Origin: Deltaproteobacteria bacterium
GTDB taxonomy: Bacteria; Desulfobacterota; Desulfobacteria; Desulfobacterales; JAFDCJ01
DNA length: 43,560 bases
Direction of reading: 5' to 3'
Assembly: GCA_019312835.1 (NCBI GenBank)
Contig: JAFDCJ010000304.1
Span: 1-43,560, forward strand
A program made the translations under genes and the position numbers. Shown in pieces: positions 8,309 through 16,097 of this stretch (the first letter of the stretch is position 1; every line of letters starts with the position of its first letter). Below the pieces are notes generated by a model. It saw nothing but the letters and a program-made list of their open reading frames with translations. It was not told the origin of the DNA and made no database searches.

Positions 8309-9679
8309 CTATGCCGCCGCCAGTTCTTTTAAGCGGGTGAGCGTATCCCAGACAAAAGGTTCTTTACGGCAGGGCATGATGGCGTTATTGGTGAAAACCG
8401 GATCTGATTCGAGATCATAGCGGGATGCGGCGACCGCTCGAGGCCAAAGGGCCGTCTGTGGAATCGGGGTGTAATGGGCCAGAACAGGCGTTATGCCGAG
8501 TTGCTTTACCGTGCAAATCGAATGTTCGATGGAAGACCAATCCTGTCCGGGTAGCCCCACCAGCAAATAGGCGCCGATCTGCTTTTTTTCAAACCCGGCC
8601 GTTTGGAGATGGCCGACGGCCCGTTTGAATTGTGCCTCGGTAACTTTTTTATCGAAGCTCTGGCGGTGATCAAATTCCACTGTTTCCAGACCGAGCCGCA
8701 GGGTGGTAAAGCCAGCTCTGCGCATGAGCAGCGCGGTTTGCGCGGTGATGCCCCGGATGTGAATGGCGTTGGGCGTATGAAAGCGAACCCTAAAATTGGC
8801 TTTGATAATATTTTCCAGAATCGGAATGGCGTGCTGTTCGGCATTAACCAGGAAGGCATCATCGTATAAAATGAAATCTCTCTGGCCGTAGTCGGTCTGC
8901 CAGAATTTAATTTCCTCGACCACACCGGCGGGACTGCGCACCCTGCGCCGGGGTTCCAGCAATTGGGAAGCGCAGTAGGCACAGTTAAATGGACAGCCCC
9001 GTGAGGTCAGCAGCGGGACATAACCGATCTGATGCTGAAGATCCAGGGCTGGATACGGGTATGAATCCAGGTCGGCGGGATCAAAATTCGGGTTGATTGT
9101 GAATCCCGTGAATTTTCGAACGATTGCAAACAAATTTTTTTCCGCCGGTTGGATGGCGACGTGGTCCGCTTCCGAATGCCGGCGGGCGTGATCCGGGCAC
9201 AGCCGGGCGTAAATACCGCCCAGCACAATGGGGGGGTGCGCCCAAACCGACCGAATGAGCTTGATAGTTTCTTGGATTCCGGGGTACCAGTAGGTCATCA
9301 TCGAAGTGACGAGAACCAGATCGGGCGGCTGCAGCCGGCGAAGATCGGCGTCAAACCACTGCGGCCTGATGCCGTAGCGCGAATAATGGCGCGGCACATC
9401 TTCCAGCCCGGCAGGCTTTGGAAGCCGGTGCTTCAAATAGGGGCCGCGGCCGTGGCGTGCTTCCGGCCTGCTTTTGGGTGCGCTGGGATGAAAACGATCC
9501 AGGCAGTCAATATAGGACACCGCTATCCCATGGCACCTCAGAAGAGAGGCAATCGACAGCAGGCCCATGGGTTTGGCCCAGAAATCATAGGCCGCAAAGT
9601 CGTGAACCCAGGGATTGATCAAAAGAATATGAGGACGGTCAGCGGGCATTGTCATTGCGCATCGCTGGCGAGAGGCCAT
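8309..9679 (-). CDS. B12-binding radical SAM protein
   Basis: Second cobalamin-type radical SAM protein, only distantly similar to the one at 4742-6211. It is up to 456 aa. The N-terminal part (about 15-175) looks like a B12-binding Rossmann fold (ILLINPWVHDFAAYDFWAKP, MGLLSIASLL, VLGGIYARLCP). The radical SAM motif is LTSRGCPFNCAYCASQLL (about residue 225), followed by FILYDDAFL and LRLGLETVEFDHRQSFDKK. The start is uncertain: in-frame ATGs at 9655 and 9649 are equally plausible and none has a good ribosome-binding site. An isolated gene; substrate unknown. Confidence 0.8.
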   Translation of the reverse strand: MASRQRCAMTMPADRPHILLINPWVHDFAAYDFWAKPMGLLSIASLLRCHGIAVSYIDCLDRFHPSAPKSRPEARHGRGPYLKHRLPKPAGLEDVPRHYSRYGIRPQWFDADLRRLQPPDLVLVTSMMTYWYPGIQETIKLIRSVWAHPPIVLGGIYARLCPDHARRHSEADHVAIQPAEKNLFAIVRKFTGFTINPNFDPADLDSYPYPALDLQHQIGYVPLLTSRGCPFNCAYCASQLLEPRRRVRSPAGVVEEIKFWQTDYGQRDFILYDDAFLVNAEQHAIPILENIIKANFRVRFHTPNAIHIRGITAQTALLMRRAGFTTLRLGLETVEFDHRQSFDKKVTEAQFKRAVGHLQTAGFEKKQIGAYLLVGLPGQDWSSIEHSICTVKQLGITPVLAHYTPIPQTALWPRAVAASRYDLESDPVFTNNAIMPCRKEPFVWDTLTRLKELAAA

Positions 9680-10003
9680 CTCAAACGGCGCACCTCTGAT
9701 AAATAAGATCGTTGCGTCCCCAGCCAGGCTGGCAAGCTATTGCCCGCCGCGCGTGTTCCGGCGCAGCCTTTAGGCGAAGACGGAGTCTTGAACCAAAAAC
9801 CTTTTTCTGCAACGGCTTCAATTCAATGTTGACGAATAACCGAACCATGCTTATTAAGTTTGTGACACAGCGTTCATGAAATTTCCAAATAATGTATAAG
9901 AAAATTTGGCCCGATTGAGCGAGATCATCATTTCCAATAGTTGACAATGGATTTTTTTACCGATCCGATGCAGGTATCTGTTGCCAATGCAAGGGAGAAA
10001 AAC
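9680..10003. other. About 320-base divergent intergenic region
   Basis: Lies between a minus-strand radical SAM gene and a plus-strand small gene, so it should contain both promoters. I see no repeat element of the types found elsewhere and no convincing structured RNA. ORFs here look non-coding. Confidence 0.4.
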
Positions 10004-10213
10004 ATGCAAGAAGAGCTGTTTCTTAAAGATTCCAGAGTCGGTGACCCTTATGTCGATCGCCGTTCAGGGGAAGAAAGGCGACAGGCCTATGATTCGGATT
10101 ACTTTGCAGACGAGGGTCCTGAAAGAAGAATGAGCGCCGAACGCCGGCAGCAGGGCGAGCGCCGGCACCGCTGCATTCGAGTCAGCCGGTGGTCGAGTGT
10201 TTGCCCGGAATAG
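10004..10213 (+). CDS. Small Arg-rich protein with RRSGxxRR / ERRxxxERR motifs
   Basis: No function recognised. The protein is 69 aa, opening MQEELFLKDSRVGDPYVDRR. It carries repeated basic motifs (RRSGEERR, ERRMSAERRQQGERRHR) spaced around an acidic YFADEGPE stretch and ends RVSRWSSVCPE. From memory, short proteins and protein tails with RRxGxxRR/ERRxxxERR patterns recur in deltaproteobacteria without known role. I preferred ATG 10004 over the longer frame from 9941 because AGGGAGA precedes it. It might bind nucleic acid or a membrane through the Arg clusters; that is inference. Confidence 0.6.
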   Translation: MQEELFLKDSRVGDPYVDRRSGEERRQAYDSDYFADEGPERRMSAERRQQGERRHRCIRVSRWSSVCPE

Positions 10214-10273
10214 AAACCCACTGGAAATTTCCTCTTCGCCCTGAACCAGATAACCTTTGGCCGTATCACGCGG

Positions 10274-10750
10274 TTATTCCTCCGCAGAAAAATAAACCAT
10301 CGATGTTTTTTTCAGCTCCTTGCGGCTGAAAAGCAGGGTGTAGTTTTCAACCGATGCCGCTTCAGACATTCTTTGAGCGGTTTGCCGACAGGCCGCCTCA
10401 TCACTGGCATGGATCATCGTATAAAGATTATAGGGCCACCGGCTTGTCGGATTGCGCCGGTAGCAATGGGATACTTCGCTAAAAGATGCCATTTTGGTGC
10501 CGACTTCATCGATGCGATCTTCATCGACCTGCCAGGCTGCCATGGCATTGGCGGTAAAGCCGGTCTTCTGATGGCGCAAGGTCGCGCCATAGCGCCTGAT
10601 GATCCCCCTGTCGCAGAGACCCTGAAGGGCTTCAAGCAGGGTATCTTCGGAGACCCCCAGTTTGTTGGCAATCGCCAGATAAGGTCTTGCGGTTACCGCA
10701 ATATCTTCCTGAATGGATCCAATGATTTTTTTTTCGAGTTTCGTGAGCAT
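10274..10750 (-). CDS. ahbB: AhbB-like siroheme decarboxylase subunit (Lrp/AsnC-like fold)
   Basis: AhbA and AhbB decarboxylate siroheme to 12,18-didecarboxysiroheme in the alternative heme pathway of sulfate reducers; the NirD/G/H/L proteins of d1-heme synthesis are homologous. The protein is 158 aa: a winged-helix N-terminus (LTKLEKKIIGSIQED, DRGIIRRYGATLRHQKTGF) and a C-terminal AsnC-like domain with the conserved SHCYRRNPTSRWPYNLYTMIH and a tail KELKKTSMVYF that I associate with AhbB. The partner ahbA and other heme genes are not in the window. An ordinary AsnC regulator is less likely given the HCYRR/WPYN motifs. Confidence 0.75.
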   Translation of the reverse strand: MLTKLEKKIIGSIQEDIAVTARPYLAIANKLGVSEDTLLEALQGLCDRGIIRRYGATLRHQKTGFTANAMAAWQVDEDRIDEVGTKMASFSEVSHCYRRNPTSRWPYNLYTMIHASDEAACRQTAQRMSEAASVENYTLLFSRKELKKTSMVYFSAEE

Positions 10751-10883
10751 GGCATTACCCCGAAAAATATGGGGTATCTGGTATTCGCTATCTGTGAACA
10801 GTATGATAGGAAATGAAATCTATGCTTGGATCTCTGCCTTGATCCAATTCCGATAACGAATAACCAATAATAAATAACGGTTT

Positions 10884-11225
10884 TCAGGCATTGACCACGC
10901 CGGCCTGGAACACCTTGCCCGCAAGGTCATAAGCCGTGTCCGGCCACAGCAGGATGGGAATTCCCTCATCGTTGGCTTTTTCGACCGTTTCCTGATCAGG
11001 TTCCTGGCCACCGCTCAGCACGATGGCCGCCATCTCGCGCAACACGGCAACGGCGACTATATTTTGGTGCGTTTGAACGGTCAGCCAGATACAACCGATA
11101 GGGGCGTTGCCCATCACATCGCTCAAAAGATCGCCGCAATACCCGCCCTGAATTTGGCGATCAAGGCCGTTTTGACCCGCCGCCACAGTTAAACCAAATT
11201 GATCCACAAGATCTTTGACATTCAC
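10884..11225 (-). CDS. DRTGG-domain protein
   Basis: Stand-alone DRTGG domain (113 aa) with GTG start at 11225 preceded by GGGAAGGTG. It shows the fold's pattern: an N-terminal segment VKDLVDQFGL, ending of the first half in GGYCGDLLSDVMGNAP, then GCIWLTVQTHQNIVAVAVL and ILLWPDTAYDLAGKVF. Its closest relative in this window is the DRTGG protein at 28210-28563 in the hydrogenase-like operon. Such proteins occur next to [FeFe]-hydrogenase-related signalling genes in anaerobes; their biochemical role is not established. A short ATAACGA-word stretch (10851-10881) separates it from ahbB. Confidence 0.75.
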   Translation of the reverse strand: MNVKDLVDQFGLTVAAGQNGLDRQIQGGYCGDLLSDVMGNAPIGCIWLTVQTHQNIVAVAVLREMAAIVLSGGQEPDQETVEKANDEGIPILLWPDTAYDLAGKVFQAGVVNA

Positions 11226-11344
11226 GTCACACCTTCCCTTTGACAATAGTTAACGAAACCTTCTATCTGAAAACCTATAATATGCAAATTTGAAATTCAA
11301 GCTCTATTTCAATTAAGGTCCAAATCACCGGCCGGTGTCAAGAC

Positions 11345-11375
11345 AATTGATTTTTGCGTCTCTTTTGGTTATAGT
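11345..11375 (+). promoter_or_regulatory. Sigma-70-like promoter before the histidine kinase
   Basis: TTGATT (11347-11352) and TATAGT (11370-11375) are 17 bases apart. If real, transcription starts near 11382, which excludes the GTG start at 11335 and supports ATG 11446 (or 11392) for the kinase. Confidence 0.5.
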
Positions 11376-11445
11376 GGCTTTACACCTCAGCATGGAGGGC
11401 CTTACCGGTCTGCAGCGAGCGGCCAAAACCTGTCAGATACAGATT

Positions 11446-12519
11446 ATGTCCGATAAAAAAAAGCCCCACATTCCGGGACTGAATCCTGATCACATTGTCG
11501 ACCACCTTCCCAGCTACGTCTCAATCCAGGACCGGAGCCTGCGAATTCTTTTCGTAAACGCGAGTTTTAAACGGGACTTCGGTGACGCCACCGGCAGGCT
11601 ATGTCACACTGTCTATAAGGGCTCACCGGACATATGCCCCAATTGCCCGGTTCGCAAAACCTTCCGGGATAAAAAGGTTCATATCGCCGAGGAAACCGTA
11701 AAACTGTCCAGCGGCAAGATCTGCCAGATATTTATACAGACCTCCCCGATTCTGGACAGCACCGGCGCTGTTACGGCCGTCATCGAAATGGCCACGAATA
11801 TCAGCCGGGTAAAAATCGATCGTAAAGAGTTGATAACCCTGGGCCAATCCATCGCGCTGTTATCCCACGGCATCAAAAACATACTGGAGGGATTGCAGGG
11901 AGGCGCCTATGTGGTGGACCAGGGATTCAAAGACGGTGACCTCGAGCTGGCCCAAAAAGGCTGGGGCATCGTCAATAAGAATATATTCGATATTACCGAC
12001 GTCGTCCAAAACATCCTGTATTCCTCTAAAAACCGTCCGCTGAAATATGAATCCGTATTGCCGGGGGAGCTATTGGAAGATTCCGTGCAATTGTTTCGGG
12101 AAAAAGCTGCGGCCATGAAAATTAAACTCGAGCAGCAGATTAACCCGACCGTTCCCAAAGTACGACTCGATGCGGCCGCCATTCGCAGAATGCTGCACAA
12201 TTTGTTATGGAATGCTCTGGAAGCCTGTCACAACGACAGGAAAAAAAATGAGCACACGGTCATTGCAAAATCAGATCATTTTGATGAAAATCATTTTATG
12301 TTCGAGATAAGCGATAACGGCATTGGCATGGATAAAGCCACCCAGCGGAATGTGTTGGAAGAATTTTTTTCAACCAAAGGCAGTGCCGGCACAGGTCTTG
12401 GCCTGGCCGTGGTTGATAAGGTCGTCAACAAGCACGGCGGGCGCATCGAGGTGGTATCTGAGCCGGGCAAGGGAAGCAGCTTTAAAACCATATTTAACTT
12501 GACGAAACCGGATAAATAA
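11446..12519 (+). CDS. PAS-domain sensor histidine kinase
   Basis: Soluble sensor kinase, 357 aa from ATG 11446. The PAS-like region (about 10-125; YVSIQDRSLRILFVN) contains Cys residues in LCHTVYKGSPDICPNCPVRK, a pattern that may bind a metal or respond to redox. The His-phosphotransfer helix has the variant box ALLSHGIKNILEG (H about 145) in place of the usual H-E. The ATPase domain (about 230-355) has the N box LLWNALEACHND, G1 EISDNGIGMD and G2 GTGLGLAVV. An extension to GTG 11335 would add a hydrophobic segment but overlaps a promoter match. The receiver protein that follows is its likely partner. Confidence 0.85.
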   Translation: MSDKKKPHIPGLNPDHIVDHLPSYVSIQDRSLRILFVNASFKRDFGDATGRLCHTVYKGSPDICPNCPVRKTFRDKKVHIAEETVKLSSGKICQIFIQTSPILDSTGAVTAVIEMATNISRVKIDRKELITLGQSIALLSHGIKNILEGLQGGAYVVDQGFKDGDLELAQKGWGIVNKNIFDITDVVQNILYSSKNRPLKYESVLPGELLEDSVQLFREKAAAMKIKLEQQINPTVPKVRLDAAAIRRMLHNLLWNALEACHNDRKKNEHTVIAKSDHFDENHFMFEISDNGIGMDKATQRNVLEEFFSTKGSAGTGLGLAVVDKVVNKHGGRIEVVSEPGKGSSFKTIFNLTKPDK

Positions 12520-12608
12520 TCCATACCATAGCAGTCGGATATAGAATAGCTATGTCTGATGCTATGAATCGGATCGTCATCAACCTACTATGGGATGGAG
12601 AGAGGATT

Positions 12609-13079
12609 ATGGAAAAAAGCCTAAAAATTGTCTTGGTCGATGATAACACCGATTATCTTTTTACCATGGAAACGTTTCTCAGCCGCAACGGCTTCGAGGT
12701 CAAAACCTCAGAAGACGCTGAAAAGGGGTTGGAATTGATCCGCAAAGAAAGCCCGGATATACTCCTGCTGGATGTGATGATGGAGACCCTATTTTCCGGT
12801 TTTGAACTTTGCAAGCAAATGCGGATGGATGATGAACTGAAGGATATACCCATCATCGGTATTTCCGGGATGGGGGATGAGTTGGGAATCGACTACAAGC
12901 AATGGCCGGACTACGAATACTTTAAGCCGGATGCCTTTCTTGACAAACCGGTCGACAAGCAAAAATTGCTGCGACTGATTCCGGAAACAATCGAAAAAGC
13001 TAAAAAACGGAAAAAACGTCCGAAGTGGAAAGAAAGAATGGATCAGCAGTGGGCTGAAAAAGCCTCCCATTCCCACTGA
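12609..13079 (+). CDS. Single-domain response regulator (receiver only)
   Basis: Receiver domain of 156 aa with no DNA-binding output domain. Conserved residues: acidic pair in VLVDDNTDY, phosphoacceptor Asp in ILLLDVMMETLFSG, and Lys in AFLDKPVDKQKL. The basic C-terminal tail KAKKRKKRPKWKERMDQQW is unusual. ATG 12609 follows GAGAGGA; the frame open from 12552 lacks a site. It lies 89 bases after the kinase gene and just before the Hdr cluster. It could act by protein-protein interaction, perhaps relaying to another kinase or to the adjacent redox enzymes; the latter is inference from position only. Confidence 0.88.
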   Translation: MEKSLKIVLVDDNTDYLFTMETFLSRNGFEVKTSEDAEKGLELIRKESPDILLLDVMMETLFSGFELCKQMRMDDELKDIPIIGISGMGDELGIDYKQWPDYEYFKPDAFLDKPVDKQKLLRLIPETIEKAKKRKKRPKWKERMDQQWAEKASHSH

Positions 13080-13082
13080 ATC

Positions 13083-13106
13083 TGATTGGGCGAAAACGCC
13101 CAATCA
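13083..13106 (+). terminator. Hairpin after the response regulator
   Basis: A perfect 10-bp stem TGATTGGGCG/CGCCCAATCA with loop AAAA starts 4 bases after the stop codon. No U-run follows, so it may be a weak terminator or an mRNA 3'-end stabiliser. Confidence 0.55.
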
Positions 13107-13265
13107 GGTGTTCATCGTTATTGGTTATTTGTTATTAGAAATTGGGTCCTGTATCCTGTGATTCCATACCAGGCGGGGAATCAAATCAGATCTGCCTGTT
13201 TGCCCATTCACTGATGACGCATAACAGACAACGGCTACCTGATTGCTGGTGGAGATCGTTCGCCA

Positions 13266-15026
13266 ATGTTTAACTTCCTGCTATATTCAGCACTTACGAT
13301 TTTCCTCCTCGGCTTGATCTATAAAATTTCTACCTGGTTTACCAGATCATTGGGTGGCGCCGGACAAAAGTTTACTGTCTCCCACCGGCTCGCGTCGGCC
13401 GCCGGCGGTATCTCCCGAACCCTGTTCAGCGGTAAACTGCTTTTATTCTTAAAGGCCCTGCTTGTGGACGTGTTGCTGCAGTCCCGGGTCTTCAAAGAGG
13501 ATGTCTACCGTTGGCTGGCGCACATGCTTATTTTCTACGGATTCATGCTCCTGTTGTTGATGCATGCCCTTGAATCGGAAATCACCGCCGTCCTGTTTGC
13601 CGATTATTACCCGACAGTGAACCCCTTCTTTTTTTTAAGAGACCTTTTCGGCGTCATGGTGCTGGCCGGAGTGGGTCTGGTGATTCTTCGCCGCTATCTG
13701 GCCAGGCCGCGCCGGCTTAGAACCGGTCCCCGGGATCACTATGCCATCTTCATTCTGGCGGTCATCATGCTGTCGGGGATCGGGCTGCTGGGGCTCAAAA
13801 TCACGTCTCACAGTGAATTTATGATCATGGTCACAGATTATGCCGGCTTGGATGACGAAGATGAAATTCAAGCCCTGGAAGCCGTCTGGGTTAAAGATTT
13901 CGGCGTGGTCTCACCCAATCTGCAACCACCCTTTGATGAAGACCTGCTGAGCGCGGGCCAGGAGATCCACGAGTCCAGCTGCCTGGATTGCCATGCTTCC
14001 GCCCGCTGGGCCTTTACCGGGTATGCCGCGGCCAAAATCATTGAACCCGTTGCAATCTGGCTGGATGATCTCAATGGGGTCACCATCCTCTGGTATATCC
14101 ATTTTTTGGCCTGTTTTGCCGGACTCGCCTATCTTCCGTTCAGCAAGATGTTTCATATCTTTTGCGCGCCGGTTAGCTTGATCGCCAATCAGGTCATGGA
14201 TCCCGGGCAGGCTGACCCGGCCAACGTCCTAACGCGCCAGGTCATGGAATTGGACGCTTGCACCCATTGCGGCAGCTGCAGTCTGAATTGCTCCGCCGGC
14301 ATGATGTTCGAGGCCATCGGCAATGAATATATTCTGCCATCTGAAAAAATGGCCTGCCTGAGAAAACTGGTTGCCGGCAAACAGCTGGATCCCGGGCAAT
14401 ACAGGGCCATCCAGGAAGGTGTTTATGTCTGTACCAATTGCGACCGCTGCACGGTTCGCTGTCCCTCCGGGATCCGGCTGAAAGAGCTGTGGTTTGCGGT
14501 TCGGGAAGAACTGCTCGCCAGTGGCCCGCCGCTGGCGTCTGTTTTAACACCCCTGTCCTTTGCCAGGGGCCTGGTGCTGCGCCCAGAGCTCAATGCCCCT
14601 GTTTACGATGCGCCCCTTACCAGGGCCCGGAAGGCAGTCGGGGATCAATTTGAACCGTTGCCGGAATCAGGCGGCACCATCCCTTTGAATTTACCTTCAC
14701 GGGCATCACGGGGGCCGGCACTGAAAGACGATACCTTTTCCCATTGTTTCAGCTGCCAGAGCTGCACATCGGTGTGTCCGGTGGTCGGCAACTATGAACA
14801 GCCGGAAGAAAGCTTGGACCTGCTGCCCCACCAGATCATGTGCTGCCTGGGACTGGGGTTAAGCGCCATGGCCGGGGGAGCCCGAATGATCTGGGATTGC
14901 CTGACCTGCTATCAGTGCCAGGAAAATTGCCCCCAGCAGGTGGCGGTCTGTGACCTTTTGTATGATTTGAAAAATTATTCTGTAAGCCAAAGCCAAAGCG
15001 AATATCGAATATCGAATTCTGAATAA
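13266..15026 (+). CDS. Membrane cytochrome b / HdrD-HdrC-like iron-sulfur protein with a c-type heme motif
   Basis: A probable quinone-linked electron entry or exit module of the Hdr cluster. The protein is 586 aa. Residues 1-300 hold five or so membrane segments with His residues suited to b hemes (like NarI/HmeC), interrupted by an external-looking loop with one c-heme motif CLDCH (239-243). Residues 330 onward hold iron-sulfur motifs CTHCGSCSLNC, CTNCDRCTVRCP, CFSCQSCTSVCP and CLTCYQCQENCP, i.e. two two-cluster ferredoxin-like units of HdrD/HdrC type without the CCG domain, which the next gene supplies. The last residues (SVSQSQSEYRISNSE) are encoded by the repeat element starting at about 14985, so this tail is probably not ancestral. 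Confidence 0.82.
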   Translation: MFNFLLYSALTIFLLGLIYKISTWFTRSLGGAGQKFTVSHRLASAAGGISRTLFSGKLLLFLKALLVDVLLQSRVFKEDVYRWLAHMLIFYGFMLLLLMHALESEITAVLFADYYPTVNPFFFLRDLFGVMVLAGVGLVILRRYLARPRRLRTGPRDHYAIFILAVIMLSGIGLLGLKITSHSEFMIMVTDYAGLDDEDEIQALEAVWVKDFGVVSPNLQPPFDEDLLSAGQEIHESSCLDCHASARWAFTGYAAAKIIEPVAIWLDDLNGVTILWYIHFLACFAGLAYLPFSKMFHIFCAPVSLIANQVMDPGQADPANVLTRQVMELDACTHCGSCSLNCSAGMMFEAIGNEYILPSEKMACLRKLVAGKQLDPGQYRAIQEGVYVCTNCDRCTVRCPSGIRLKELWFAVREELLASGPPLASVLTPLSFARGLVLRPELNAPVYDAPLTRARKAVGDQFEPLPESGGTIPLNLPSRASRGPALKDDTFSHCFSCQSCTSVCPVVGNYEQPEESLDLLPHQIMCCLGLGLSAMAGGARMIWDCLTCYQCQENCPQQVAVCDLLYDLKNYSVSQSQSEYRISNSE

Positions 15027-15161
15027 CGAATGTAGAAGTAAGGTATTCTTTCTATTTATAAAAAGGACAGAGCGCAGCGATTCCATCCTTCGTAATTCTG
15101 CGGTTCGCCGTTAAACCGCAACTCGATTTCTTAATAACAAATAACTAATAACGAATAACCT
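14985..15161. repeat. AGCGAAGCGATTCC-core element, copy A
   Basis: Left words GCGAATATCGAATATCGAAT, then the core half AAGGTATTCTTTCTATTTAT, then GACAGAGCGCAGCGATTCCA (15066-15085), then inverted words (TTAATAACAAATAACTAATA) to 15161. The core halves match copies B, C and D. The left end encodes the C-terminus and stop of the upstream gene. Confidence 0.75.
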
Positions 15162-15219
15162 CTATATACAGCAACCTTGGTTGCGACATATTGGATCAAT
15201 TTCAAATTTGGACGGTTCC

Positions 15220-16095
15220 ATGAAATTTGCTTTGTTCGAGGGCTGCAACATCCCGGCACGGGTCAAACAATACGCCGCTGCCACCCGGGCGGTGTGCGCT
15301 AAGCTGGATATCGAGCTGGCTGAACTGAGTCAATTCAGCTGCTGCGGGTATCCGGTCAGGAGCATTGATCAGCGTGCCTTTATTCTATCAGCTGCCAAAA
15401 ACCTGGCGGTGGCCGAGAACGCCGACCTGGATATGATGACGATGTGTAAATGCTGCTACGGCTCGCTCAAAAAAGCTGCCCATGTCTTGGATTCAAATCC
15501 TGATTTAAATAAGGACATTAACGCTATCCTATCCCGGGAAAAGCTGCATTATGGGGGCCAGGTTCGAATCAGGCATTTGCTGACGGTGCTGCATGATGAC
15601 GTCGGCCTGGAGGCTCTGAAACCGTTGGTTTTAAAAACCTACAACGGCTTGCAAATTGCCGTCAGCTATGGGTGCCACGCACTGCGCCCCAGCAAGATAA
15701 CCGGTTTTGACGATCCTGTGGCACCGACCCTTTTTGATGAACTGGTGGAAATCACCGGCGCGTACAGTGTCGACTGGTCCCGCAAGCTGGATTGCTGTGG
15801 AGCGCCTTTGACCGGTATCAATGACAGCCTGGCCATGGACATGGCCTTGAATAAGATCAACAGCGCCCGGGAGGCCGGTGCGCATTATGTATGCACGGCT
15901 TGCCCTTATACCCACCTGCAGTTTGATTGGGTTCAAAACGAAATGGCGGTTAGCCGCAAAGACTGGGAGCCCCTGGCGGCGATTCTCTATCCCCAGCTGC
16001 TCGGATTGAGCCTGGGACTCGATGAACAGGCCCTGGGGCTTTCTGAAAACCGACTGGGGCTGGCCGGTATTGCCTCATATCTAATGGCGGAGTGA
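15220..16095 (+). CDS. hdrB: HdrB-like CCG-domain heterodisulfide reductase subunit
   Basis: Subunit that in Hdr complexes carries two unusual iron-sulfur clusters at the disulfide-reducing site; in bacteria the disulfide substrate is often unknown. It is 291 aa from ATG 15220 ([16 protein letters not shown]), the typical HdrB start. The two CCG motif sets are intact: FSCCGYPV with CKCCYGSL, and [10 protein letters not shown] with [10 protein letters not shown] and [12 protein letters not shown]. The C-terminal tail is low-complexity (repeated LGL). It lies between the HdrD-like membrane protein and HdrA, with the next ATG 3 bases after its stop, so HdrB and HdrA should be translationally coupled. 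Confidence 0.9.
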   Translation: MKFALFEGCNIPARVKQYAAATRAVCAKLDIELAELSQFSCCGYPVRSIDQRAFILSAAKNLAVAENADLDMMTMCKCCYGSLKKAAHVLDSNPDLNKDINAILSREKLHYGGQVRIRHLLTVLHDDVGLEALKPLVLKTYNGLQIAVSYGCHALRPSKITGFDDPVAPTLFDELVEITGAYSVDWSRKLDCCGAPLTGINDSLAMDMALNKINSAREAGAHYVCTACPYTHLQFDWVQNEMAVSRKDWEPLAAILYPQLLGLSLGLDEQALGLSENRLGLAGIASYLMAE

Positions 16096-16097
16096 AC

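Noticed and set aside
11335-11445. Longer histidine-kinase start with a hydrophobic N-terminus
   Set aside because: No ribosome-binding site and it overlaps a good -35/-10 promoter match; ATG 11446 leads directly into the PAS region.
13233-13246. Sigma-54-like match (GG-N10-GC) before the cytochrome b/HdrD gene
   Set aside because: The -24 part is poor (CGGCTA) and the expected transcription start would fall after the ribosome-binding site.
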